From NCBI GenBank assembly GCA_023053575.1, contig JAKZAP010000014.1, positions 4,650,001 through 4,714,000 of the forward strand: 64,000 bases of DNA. The letters are read 5' to 3'. The position numbers and the translations under genes are program-made. Positions 53,125-62,221 of this stretch are shown in pieces. How positions within the stretch are numbered: the stretch's first letter is position 1; the number at the start of each line of letters is the position of its first letter. The DNA comes from Branchinecta lynchi. Taxonomy: Eukaryota > Arthropoda > Branchiopoda > Anostraca > Branchinectidae. Under the pieces are notes generated by a model, which worked only from the letters and a program-made list of their open reading frames with translations, had not been told where the DNA came from and searched no databases.

Positions 53125-53275
53125 TTTGCCAGGTATTGGGGTACCCCTAGCGGTCTCAGATTTCATACCAGCCAGGCGGGGGTGGGTGGGTCTTTTTTCC
53201 GAAAAAGGCCAGATTTTAGGCTAGGGGTCCTCAGATTTCATACTAGTCCCCCCCTGGCTTGCCCCATAAAAATCG
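53125..53275 (-). repeat. Family N small repeat
   Basis: Two copies of a motif AGATTTCATAC(C/T)AG at 53157 and 53233, with CCCC/GGGG clusters (GGGGTACCCCTAGC, GTCCCCCCCTGG). The reverse complement matches 48050-48165. It could be a small hAT-like remnant with G/C tracts like family J, but no target duplication was found. Confidence 0.5.
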
Positions 53276-53279
53276 TTCG

Positions 53280-54205
53280 GAGTCACCCCACGCGGACCGA
53301 TTTCGACAAAATGGCCGCCAAAAATTAACGGGGTTAACGAAATCAGTTGCGGCTTGTACCAGCTCTTTTAGAGTGACCCTTCTAAGCACCAATGAAATGA
53401 CGGACGTCCAGTTGAAAGATATCTGCTAACTTCGCTGCCAACGTTATTTCCAGGAATCACCGAGCATTTTATTTGTATTTTCTTCGCCGAGGTGTTTGGA
53501 TTAAAAGCTTACAACTTCCCTCCGAATGTGCGCTACTGTCTACCATCTTATGACAATTTTATGGTGGAAATAACCACAGCCATTTGGAGCAAGGGGTCGA
53601 TATCCGGACTCGCCCCCATCCAGTTTCGCCCCAGTCTCCCCTACGGCCCAACTGCGGTACGAGAACTTTGTTTGTTCGCTCCTTATGAAGTTTTTCAACA
53701 GGAATCTTTAAATAACGTGATTCAGTGTTTAACGTCGCAATCTTTATCTGTGCGCTATTGAGCCTACCAAGTTAGAGTATTTGACAATAATACGAACGTT
53801 GGGAAATTTTACAATCATGTCATATTTTGCAATAAAAAAAAATTATTAAAATATTCACAAGGAAGAAGAAGAATAAATACGCCAGACCAAGGCTCCATAA
53901 GGAAGAAGACGAAGAAAATCAGAACAGGTGTTCTGCCTCCCTTTATTTTGTTGCCGATGAATGGGGTTTATGGGGTGTGCCTGGGGCGGACAAGTATTTC
54001 AGACAGAACTCGATCAGAAGGGAAATGTACGGGATTTTTCGGGATCCTAATATAATCTGAGGCGCTCTGACTGCTCGCGCGTTTGACTGACTTGCCATAC
54101 CGAAAAGCAGTATTCAAGAGAAGGGGAATAAGAACGAGGTAAATGCGAAAAAGGTGGTGTTTATTACAATGGCGGATAGAGCATAGCCTGACTTGCTTAT
54201 CCATG
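53280..54205. other. No recognised gene
   Basis: About 930 bp. The 89-codon plus-strand frame at 53492 has no recognisable domain. A run of A and AAG-rich sequence lies at 53830-53920. Nothing further. Confidence 0.4.
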
Positions 54206-54890
54206 GGCGGATCAAACAATCATGATGTCACCATACAAACATCCAGAATGCAATGTTACATCAGAAATCAGCAGATTCCTAGACAAGTTATTTCCGCTAA
54301 TATATCCTTACGGCGTTTTTTTGCTGACTGCCATACTCCAGTTTACTATCTTCGACAAATATAAGCGGAGTTTCTTTTTTCTTATCAATTCATTATTATT
54401 AGCTACTGTGGATTATTTGTATTATTGGCAGTTACTCATATTAACGTGTTAACTGAGAATTCGTTGTAAGTTCTGGAATCAGCTGCAAGCAAGTCTGTTA
54501 TATTTGTACATTTATGGCAGTTTTGCTACTTAACATCTAGATAATAAAACTTTTCTTCGATGCTACAAACAAGAGAACTCTCATCAGATAACACTGTTGC
54601 AATCTGCCAGCTACAGAGACGGTGTGTTTTATCAGCCATGGGACTCCCATCTCTCACCTTTACAAAATGACGGATTTTTGTGCGTGGACAAGAGTTTTTG
54701 AATTTCCGCGCCTTGCAGTACCATGCTCTGAAATCGTCTCCACCGAAATGCGGAGGAGGTCATGACAATCGATAACAAGAAAACGGCTTATTTTTTAAGC
54801 GCTCTCTAGTGGAAGTCATAAATTTGTATGTGTGAAGCATTTTATAAAAATAAAAGCATAATTAGTGCCCATTGTGCTTTAAGGTCTGAC
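54206..54890 (+). repeat. Family K repeat, copy 2, uninterrupted
   Basis: 685 bp that match 28998-29276 and 30644-31015 in order and orientation. It shows the state of family K without the family B insertion. Divergence between the two copies is roughly 15 percent by eye. No long open frame. Confidence 0.82.
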
Positions 54891-55689
54891 GATAGATGGA
54901 CAACTGAAAGCTGGAGCTACTCTTCTGCTGTCAGGTGTAAAAGTCGGGTCCGATTAAAAAAAGATACGGTTAAAACAGCTGATTTGTCTTTGTTGACGTT
55001 CGTTCGGTTAATTGAAGCTTCTTTAGCAGTATCACTCGTCATGACTGCTGCACTGCTATGTCTGTTTTTTGTAGCAGTGCTCTGGGATCGATTAGATGAT
55101 CACTGAACTTCAATCGGTCGCCACATGCGTGGATTCAGGAATAAATACGATGAGTGTTTGATTGATTGAACTTTGTCTGAATCAAGTAATTAGGGTACAG
55201 GCTAATTTATCACCAGACATGGCAACTTTTGTCACTACAATACATTATAAACAGGGGGCACTAGAAACGTAATACTCGCGGGACCTGCATGGTACTGCTC
55301 ATGGCTCTAACAGATCGGTTAGGTTTTTTCTTGGTTTACTCATCTCCTAGAAACTTCCTGGGAATTGTTATCTCGCTAGCAATCAAATACTTTTTGTCGC
55401 GTGTTTTTCCCTGTCCAATTCTCCCTGTTCCCAACTTTTCCCCAGAAACTGATTATAACTTCTTATAGGTGCAGTTTTTTCGGCTGCTGCTGATTTGTCA
55501 ACAATGGAGCACAAAGGAACTCCAGCGTTCTCTGTTGGTGCTTTCGGTAAGCCTATTTTTCTTTACATCTCAGACTTTTTTTCAAGGAGGGAAATAAAAA
55601 AAACCAATTTATTTATTATGTTTTGAACTGGGATGGTGCAAAGTGAGAAACCCCTTACCACTCGACACTAATTATTGCGCTAAATAGTG
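54891..55689. other. No recognised gene
   Basis: About 800 bp. One frame (to 55106) ends with a hydrophobic segment VMTAALLCLFFVAVLW but begins inside family K and has no recognisable relative. Confidence 0.35.
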
Positions 55690-55860
55690 AACTGAATGAC
55701 ACAGGTGCTCAGGCCAGATTGAAGCCATCCACTGAGCAACGACCACTGCTTCACCACTGAGTCATAGAGTTGCTTGTGAACATAGGAACATAGTTCCCAT
55801 ACCGCTACAGTAATCAGATAGAAGTGGGATTTCGAATGCTTCCCAACTAAGACGAATTGA
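55690..55860 (-). repeat. tRNA-related SINE-like repeat, copy 2, decayed
   Basis: Minus strand: flank CTATCTGATTACTGTAGCGGTATGGGAAC.ATGTTC..TGTTCACAAGC as in copy 1, then CTCAGTGGTGAAGCAGTGG in place of the A box. The B-box half is unrecognisable. It shares the flank plus tRNA-like arrangement with 37921-38160. Confidence 0.55.
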
Positions 55861-55972
55861 CGAAAAACTCGGATTTCATGTCCGTCATTTTCTACTTGGT
55901 TTATTTAGTTCAGCATTTCTGTTTTAAGAAGTGGAAAATAAAAGTATTCATTGGTTCGAACCGAGCCTTAAA

Positions 55973-56295
55973 GTTTAACTGAAAAGCCAACTTATTTAAA
56001 CTTAAAACAACTTAAACTCATTTAACTGAATCCACTGCATTTTTATATTGCGTTAAGGGTTAGCTCACTGCGTGAACACTTCTTTTGTGGATATCGTTTT
56101 CGTCGAGCATACAACACAGACACAAGCGCATAGAGCATACAAATTAGACAAGGAAATTTCACTATTTGAAAATCGATTATTCGTGAATAGCGGAGCAAGG
56201 AAGTGACGCATTTTCGCCGGGTTTTCAAGCTTCTTTAAGTTAATAAGTGATCGGTAACCAGATTGTCCTGTCTAAGCCCTTTTCAGTTAAACAGA
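55973..56295 (-). repeat. Family M repeat, copy 2, with inverted ends
   Basis: Bounded by AGTTTAACTGAAAAG (55973) and CTTTTCAGTTAAAC (56281), a 14-bp inverted repeat. The interior from 56095 matches the reverse complement of 25570-25775. It may be a small DNA element, with the copy at 25570 retaining only one end. Confidence 0.6.
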
Positions 56296-56944
56296 CAACG
56301 AGCCGGTCTATCCCACTGCTTGTCAGCTATGTGAAGGATGTCATCAGCATATGCTAAATAAGAAAGTTCCTTAAAGTACAATGGACACTTCTAATGCTTT
56401 ACTTTGTATTAAATGCTTCACAAATAAACATTTCCGACTTCCTTTAGAAGGCGCTACGAAAATCGGCCGTTTTCTTGTTATCCCTTGTCTTTACCTCTCT
56501 GGCATTTCGGCGATCGAAATCTTAGGAGCTGGGATATCGTGGCAGGAAATTCGAAAAACTCCCAGCAATGCTTGATAGAAAAGGATATATTTGAGATGTC
56601 ACCAAAGTTAAGCCGCAGATGCAGTTTACCTGATTGTTCTAGTGTTTCATCAGAAGTTCCATGGCTTAAAAGTGCCTATTAAAAGTTTTTCTTTGTGGAA
56701 TAGTGTCGTGAAGCTTGATTAGCTTGCTTTATAAAATGTACCATAAGCTTATAAAAAATAATATAGCTACAAAATTATTCAAAACAAATAACCTAATCAA
56801 ATCTGAATTATACAAGCTGATTTATGCATAAAATAGAGATCTACTAAGTATTATAAGAAACATCACTTTTATCTTGTCCAAGCTAGTAAGCTGAGCATGT
56901 ACTGGCCCAAAAAAGTACGCTTTGAAATATCACAGAGAAGAAAC
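56296..56944. other. No recognised gene
   Basis: About 650 bp of AT-rich sequence. Nothing identified. Confidence 0.4.
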
Positions 56945-57595
56945 TGCTGAAAAGCTGCTGATCTAGGGGGTAAGCATTGTTCCTAGGATAGGATAGGATG
57001 CATTTTAGGATACTTATTTTATTAATAAACACAATTTAACTCTTCTGTATTTACATCTACTGCACTAATGGAAAAACCTACGTTTTTGCTGGCGTGCAGT
57101 AGTAAAGGTTAACCATTTTCTAAACACACCAACAAACAACACAATAAATAACTAATAAAAAAAGAAAAAAAGAGAAAAGAACAGAACAAACCCCCCCCCC
57201 CCAAAAAAAAAAACAGACCAAACTTCTTCACATTATCACCTCCAAAATAAACGTATACCTCCCAACCACCCTACTCCCTCCCTACCACCCCGACCACCCA
57301 TCCACCAATTCCTCTCTACCACCCCCAACCAACCGTTCCTCCCAACCAGCCAGACCACCCTACCTACCTACCACCCCCTACCCCCTAACAAATAAATACA
57401 CTTCTCAACCATCTTTTATTAAATATTCTTTTAATTTTCTCTTAAACTCTGAAAGATGCTCAGCCGCCCTGATGCTCACTGGTAAAGAATTCCAGACTGC
57501 AGTTCCAAGAAACTGCAATCGAAATCCTGATCTGATCTCGTGAGGAAATTGTTGAAAAAGCTGCTAATGTAGGGGGGAAGCATTGTTCCTAGGTT
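56945..57595 (-). mobile_element. 5'-truncated LINE 3' end flanked by 48-bp direct repeats
   Basis: Minus strand: 57545 to about 57420 encodes LINE ORF2 C-terminal residues FLGTAVWNSLPVSI, then AEHLSEFKRKLKEYL and a stop, the usual terminal motif of CR1/L2/Jockey-like proteins. The 3' UTR contains a polypyrimidine/polypurine stretch and ends AATAAAATAAG..ATCCTATCCTATCCT near 56985. Direct repeats GAAACTGCTGAAAAGCTGCT.. (56945) and GAAATTGTTGAAAAAGCTGCT.. (57547), each about 48 bp and ending AGCATTGTTCCTAGG, lie on the two sides. Confidence 0.6.
57185..57400 (-). repeat. Low-complexity C/A-rich tract in a LINE 3' UTR
   Basis: A 14-C run followed by an 11-A run at about 57190-57214, then CCTACCACC-like repeats to 57385 on the plus strand. 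It probably grew inside the 3' UTR of the LINE above and is prone to assembly error. Confidence 0.7.
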
Positions 57596-57621
57596 GTTAC
57601 AGAGTGGGATTGGGGTTTCAG

Positions 57622-58290
57622 TTTCAGTTTATTTCAAATATCAACACATATCGTGGCTTGGGGCCAAATCGCGTGTTGGATACGTCAATATACATGAAGG
57701 CAAATCAATAATGTCTGTCATAATATCAAGATAAATAATTCAAACTGAATATAGCCTAACACAAAAACATAGAAATGAGACACACACGAGAATGACTAAA
57801 CCTCTTTGTTGAAAATATGTACAAATTTAGGGATAAAAACTATTACGGTACCGCTCCGTACTGTAGTAACGGGGTTCTAGCTTGGGTATTCGCTCCGCAC
57901 AGGCTCTTTGCGGACGCGAACGTTGAGGTTGGAAGAGAGGCGGCAGAAGGGTGCGGAAGGAGGGGTTCTGCAGGGACTTCATACCAAAATCTCTGCACAG
58001 CCTCTCCCGTCTATGATGGAGGGTCTCAAGTTTAAAATGATTTAAAAGAAAACAATAAGTCATTTTAGGTCCTCTGTATATAATTCTGAGAGCACGTTTC
58101 TGTACACTTTCAATGGACTCTGTATCCTCTTTTGTTAGAGCATAGTGCCAAACCGGACACGCATGTTCAAGTAGACTTCGGACAAAGATACAAAATAGAT
58201 TAATCAATACCTTTTCTGGAATCCCAAATTTAGTCAGGGTTTTAACTATTGACATGGATGAATTTGCTTTTTCTTATTAAATTTAGTTTG
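57622..58290 (-). mobile_element. 5'-truncated CR1/L2-like LINE
   Basis: Minus strand: ORF2 C-terminal 142 codons, then a 3' UTR with GGCCCCAAGCCACGATATGTG and a 3' end TGAAATAAACTGAAACTGAAACC, i.e. AATAAA plus a short (ACTGAA)n tail, typical of CR1/L2-type elements, which end in microsatellite-like repeats rather than poly(A). Confidence 0.75.
57827..58255 (-). pseudogene. LINE ORF2 C-terminal fragment
   Basis: 142 codons: VLINLFCIFVRSLLEHACPVW, then SIESVQKRALRIIYRG, ETLHHRRERLCRDFGMKSL, and the ending STERYRNSFYP. The blocks LLE(Y/H)ACPVW, QKRA(L)RII and R(Y/F).NSF.P are recurrent in the C-terminal part of CR1/L2/RTE-type ORF2 proteins. A stop lies just upstream of the first Met, so the rest of ORF2 is missing. 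No catalytic motif is present. Confidence 0.78.
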
Positions 58291-58450
58291 ATGTGCCCAT
58301 TGAACTTTAAACCCGAAAAAGCAACTTGATGGGATCTTAGTCAGAATACTCAGAAATACTCTACCTCTCCGAACACAAACATTTCTTCTTGAAAACATGG
58401 CTAATTATTATGGTTTTTATAATCACAATTCGTTATTATTTATTCAGATA

Positions 58451-59067
58451 ATGTGTACAACAGATACGTCAGCTACGATGCTTCATTAGCAATATTTCGG
58501 CCCTTCTTCGGGCCTAGGGAGTCAGTCCTCAGCGTCAACATCGGGGAAGGAAATAAACCTGTAATCAGTAATCAGGTTTGTTTCCTTCCCGACGTTGACC
58601 CTGAACATTGACAGCCCGACGACAGAGACGTCACGACTGGGGGGGCTTCGCGGCCAGTCGGTAAAAAATACCGAGTCGGCGCGAAGCGTCGCGATTTTTC
58701 GTCAAAACATTTGATTTTTGTTCGAACAGTCGGTTTTTCTGAAAATTGGTCGATTTTTCGTCAAAATAGTCGGTTTTTCTGAAAATCAGTGGATTTTTCG
58801 GAAAATCGGTCGATTTTTTTCAAAAATGTAATTTTTATTGTTGAAAACAGTCATTTTTTCAGCAGAAAACGTCGGTAAAAATTACCAGCCAGTCGGTAAA
58901 TGCCTCGTCCCCCCCCCCAAACATTTTGGCTAGTAACGCCTCTGCCTGACGAGGACCCTTGCCAAGAAGGGCCGAAATATCGCTGATGAAGCATTGTAGT
59001 TGACGTATCCGTTGTATACATTATTTGAATATATGTTTCAAACTCAGCGTGGGCTCAAGGAATATTT
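58451..59067 (+). mobile_element. Family I foldback element, copy 2, split by family J
   Basis: Left arm TGTGTACAACAGATACGTCAGCTACGATGC and right arm GCATTGTAGTTGACGTATCCGTTGTATACA form a long inverted repeat, with TTTCGGCCCTTCTTCG / AAGAAGGGCCGAAATATCGC inside. CAGGTTTGTTTCCTTCCC at 58573 is the reverse of GGGAAGGAAATAAACCTG at 58546. The right end continues through CAGCGTGGGCTCAAGGAATATTT. Family J (58623-58944) interrupts it. Confidence 0.72.
58623..58944 (+). mobile_element. hAT-like MITE (family J), copy 2, nested in family I
   Basis: 322 bp, ends CAGAGACGTCACGACTGGG and (inverted) CAGAGGCGTTACTAGCC; flanks CCCGACGA and CCTGACGA, an 8-bp duplication with one change. The interior repeats AAAATCGGTCGATTTTTC-like phrases. 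Orientation is opposite to copy 1 at 31405. Confidence 0.85.
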
Positions 59068-59439
59068 ATTATTATTTATTTGATTCCTTCAAGACCAAAA
59101 GTGATGTATAAGACATTAAACATCATATCAGTCAAAGTTACACACACTTACGTAAATATCAACAGCTGACGAAGCCTAAAAACAAAATAGCCTACTAAAC
59201 CTACAATCAAATCAGTGGGAAAAAAACGTAAAAACAAACAACCTCATCTTTGTTAGGGAAAATGACGTGAAGTCCACAAAACCAGTTATTGAAAGAGACA
59301 GCTGTTGCCTAGCATTTAGCTGTACTTTGTTTTTTGTATTCGTTCGTATACCAGCTAATTGTGTTGTTTTTTTGTTTTTATTCCTATGCCGCCGATTTCA
59401 TTTTATTCCTGGTAACTGGGAATGGTCTAACCTGTGCGG
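59068..59439. other. No gene; possible LINE 3' tail at the left
   Basis: The minus strand of 59055-59110 reads CACTTTTGGTCTTGAAGGAATCAAATAAATAATAATAAA, which looks like a LINE 3' end. The rest to 59439 has no recognisable feature. Confidence 0.35.
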
Positions 59440-60565
59440 TTTTTACGGAAAGTGTGGACCTTAGGCCGGATTGATGAATATGACATTACATTTTGGAAAG
59501 CTCCGTAGAACTCTTGCCTGGGGCCAATAAGGATGGTTTTTGCTTGTCCTCGAGCCAGAGCCTACGGTTTGCGAAGTGAGGTGGAGTTGTATAGCCTATG
59601 TCAGAGAGGACTATCTGAAGTTGTGTAGCGAACCTTTCGTTTCATCAAACCATGTTTCTGCTTTCGAGTGGAAAGCACTTTTCAAGTTTTAACCAACTTT
59701 TGGACTTAGCCGATTTTCGGGCCGTCCAATTTTCCAAATTTTTATAACGCGGCGCCCGACCTAATTTGGGTCAGGGAACTCATCGCTGCACGTCTAGCAC
59801 GCAAGCAGGCAGGCGCCAGTTTCAACTTGAAGATGGACTAAAATCTATAAGTGTTAAATATATGCGGCAGTTACCCGGCCCCACAGCCAACATATCTTCT
59901 TTGAGTGATAAATAGAAGGATCTACAGAGACAAAAAAGTGGATTTTTCCCACGGGTCCGAAAGTGCTGCCATCTATTGTTTCCGTCCATTTCTGCGACAA
60001 TTTCAGCTGAGTTTATAATTTATTTTTTTTTTGCACTTTGGTTTGTGGTAGAGTAACGGTATCAGATGTGCCTCTTAAACTTTAAAAGTTCTCTCATTGC
60101 AAAAGAAACTAGAGCTTATCCTTTGCTCCTGTCTAAGTCGTGACGTTAGAAAGTTGGCCTACGGCTAAAGTCAACTTTAGAACTAAGACAGGTATAATTT
60201 TTTTTCCGACGGCAATCGATAGCCATTGATGAGCTGATCAAAGTATATGTCATCCATTTTTTGGTACAAAAATTCCTTCATGAGATACATCAGTTTGAAA
60301 GTTTCAAAGGGGTTGACAACTTCAGTAGTAAGGTACATTGAAACCAAAAATAGGCGATACCAGTTATGAGACATATAGGGGACTTTTAAGCAACAGTCGA
60401 CTGTTGGCTCATAGTCATCTTTGGTAATAAGGGGTTTGCAGCTTTTGCTAGTTGGTGTACCTGTTATTTGTTTCCGGTGTATTCGATGGTAAGAACAATT
60501 TGGTTCCCAATGGTAAGATAGGCAAGGGACTTGTAAGTAATAATCGGCTGTTATGCTACAATCAT
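59440..60565 (-). repeat. Family C long repeat, copy 2, inverted and cut by the gypsy element
   Basis: The reverse complement matches 20220-21140: GGTCCACACTTTCCGTAAAAA (59443 end), CATTACATTTTGGAAA, CAAGCAAAAACCATCCTT, CATCAAACCATGTTTCTG, GTTGACAACTTCAGTAGT, and TGATCAGCTCATC. It stops at about 60565 where the retrotransposon begins, and it is therefore older than that insertion. The pair is inverted over nearly 40 kb. Confidence 0.7.
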
Positions 60566-60706
60566 TGTAGAAATTTGATTGTTTATTTTAAACCCAAGCA
60601 CCTACAAGAGAAAAAGCAATATATACAAAAAGCAAGCAAGCAATAACGGCACATTACAAACGCAACACTAATAGCTAATGCAAGCACAGCAAGGCAGTCT
60701 TCTGCA
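60566..60706 (-). repeat. Candidate 3' LTR of the gypsy element
   Basis: Minus strand: a purine tract AAAGGAGAGGAGA precedes TGCAGAAGACTGCC (60706) and the segment ends TTTCTACA at 60566, so it has TG..CA ends. It holds a TATA-like TGTATATATTG and AATAAA (in TTAAAATAAACAATC). About 141 bp would be short for an LTR. It cannot be confirmed because the 5' LTR is outside the window. Confidence 0.4.
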
Positions 60707-60732
60707 TCTCCTCTCCTTTATAAGCCACTATT

Positions 60733-61908
60733 TCAGAGATCCATGGGAGTGACAGGTTTAACTACCCGACCAGAACGAGTGGTATATCTGGCATCCCTCG
60801 GCATCAGGGTAGACGTACTCTCTTTGCTCTGTTGGGGTACAGCAATAGCCCCTGGAGTTCTAAGGGCAAGAGGAGACGTGAATGCTTGCTCCGGCGATGA
60901 CGGCACCGATGGTATTCTTCGCGAAGGTGATGTTCCAGATGGCGAGACGGTTTCCTTGCGGCTCCGAGTTCTGCCCGATTCCGGACGGCGGACTATCAAA
61001 GATGGGTCTTGGTGATAAGTTAAGAGCGTTGTATGTTGCTGTTGCAGGAGGGTCCAAATTCGGTGACTCGTTCGGGGCCTGATGTGTCGTCGGTTCCTCC
61101 GGTAAGTTGAGCCATTTTGAGTTTTCACCAGATATGAACGGGGAGCATCTCCAAATGTTTTGATTAACCATGCTCTTTCCCACCTCTTATCGTCACTAAG
61201 TTTGACCCAAACTGGTTGCCCTTCCCTCAGTACATTTAATGACTTTGCCTTTCGGTCATGATATGATTTCTGAAATCCTTGTTTCTTTTGTTTGTTGTAT
61301 TCAAACGAAGAGTAGGGCACTGCTTTTGGTTCAAGCTGTGATGAAATCAACGGTAGTACGGAACGGAGCTGGCGACTCATAAGCAACTCTGCAGGTGAAT
61401 GATGACCATCGTCAATTGGTGTGTTTCGATACTCAAGAATGGCTAAGTATGGGTCAGATTTGTCCTCAAGCGCCTTTGACATGAGCCTTTTGGCGGTTTG
61501 AACTGTCTTCTCAGCCAGTCCATTAGCTTGCGGATATTTCGGACTACTCGTTTTGTGACTAATGTCCCACAATTTGGTAAACTGGTCAAATTCTGATGAC
61601 ACGAGATTCGGAGCGTTATCTGATGTGAGTGTTTTTGGTATTCCATGACGACCAAACTGGCATTTTAGTTTCGTGATAATGGCTGACGACGTCGATGAGT
61701 AGAGCTTATCCAGCTCAAAGAATCGACTGTAATAGTCGACTGTGACGAGATACTGGCGATTCTGCCAGTCGAAGATGTCAATGGCAATGTGTTCCCATGG
61801 AAGCTTTGGGATTTCTGAGCATAAAAGCGGCTCTTGTTGCTGCTTGTCACGAAAGGCATTGCAAGCATCACACTGGGATATGTGTCTATGTGGGATATAA
61901 TGTCCCAC
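60733..61908 (-). pseudogene. Gypsy integrase, central and C-terminal part
   Basis: Open frame of 391 codons starting inside the duplicated block. Visible: end of the H2C2 zinc finger (SQCDACNAF), integrase core with AIDIFDW (first Asp), TSDNAPN (second Asp) and PQANGLAEKTVQTAKRL (the Glu) in the D,D-35-E spacing, then PVWVKLSDDKRWERAWLIKTF and the C-terminal tail ending TRSGRVVKPVTPMDL. It acts, when complete, in inserting the element's DNA. No chromodomain. This frame alone lacks most of the N-terminal zinc finger, which is only in the overlapping frame upstream of the duplication. Confidence 0.85.
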
Positions 61909-62221
61909 AATTTGGTAAACTGGTCAAATTCTGATGACACGAGATTCGGAGCGTTATCTGATGTGAGTGTTTTTGGTATTCCATGACGACCAAACTGGCA
62001 TTTTAGTTTCGCGATAATGGCTGACGACGTCGATGAGTAGAGCTTATCCAGCTCAAAGAATCGACTGTAATAGTCGACTGTGACGAGATACTGGCGATTC
62101 TGCCAGTCGAAGATGTCAATGGCAATGTGTTCCCATGGAAGCTTTGGGATTTCTGAGCATAAAAGCGGCTCTTGTTGCTGCTTGTCACGAAAGGCATTGC
62201 AAGCATCACACTGGGATATGT
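61561..62221 (-). repeat. Near-identical tandem duplication of about 323 bp inside the integrase
   Basis: 61561-61883 and 61899-62221 are the same sequence (start AATGTCCCACAATTTGG, end CACTGGGATATGT), offset 338 bp, with a 15-bp spacer. One visible difference: GTTTCGTGATAATGG against GTTTCGCGATAATGG. The offset is not a multiple of three, so the duplication throws the downstream integrase out of frame. Confidence 0.92.

Noticed and set aside
57817..58035. Plus-strand frame of 72 codons
   Set aside because: Shadow of the LINE ORF2 fragment on the minus strand.
61665..62010. C-terminal part of the gypsy pol frame (SNKSRFYAQKSQ...) as a novel domain
   Set aside because: It is the duplicated integrase segment read out of frame.
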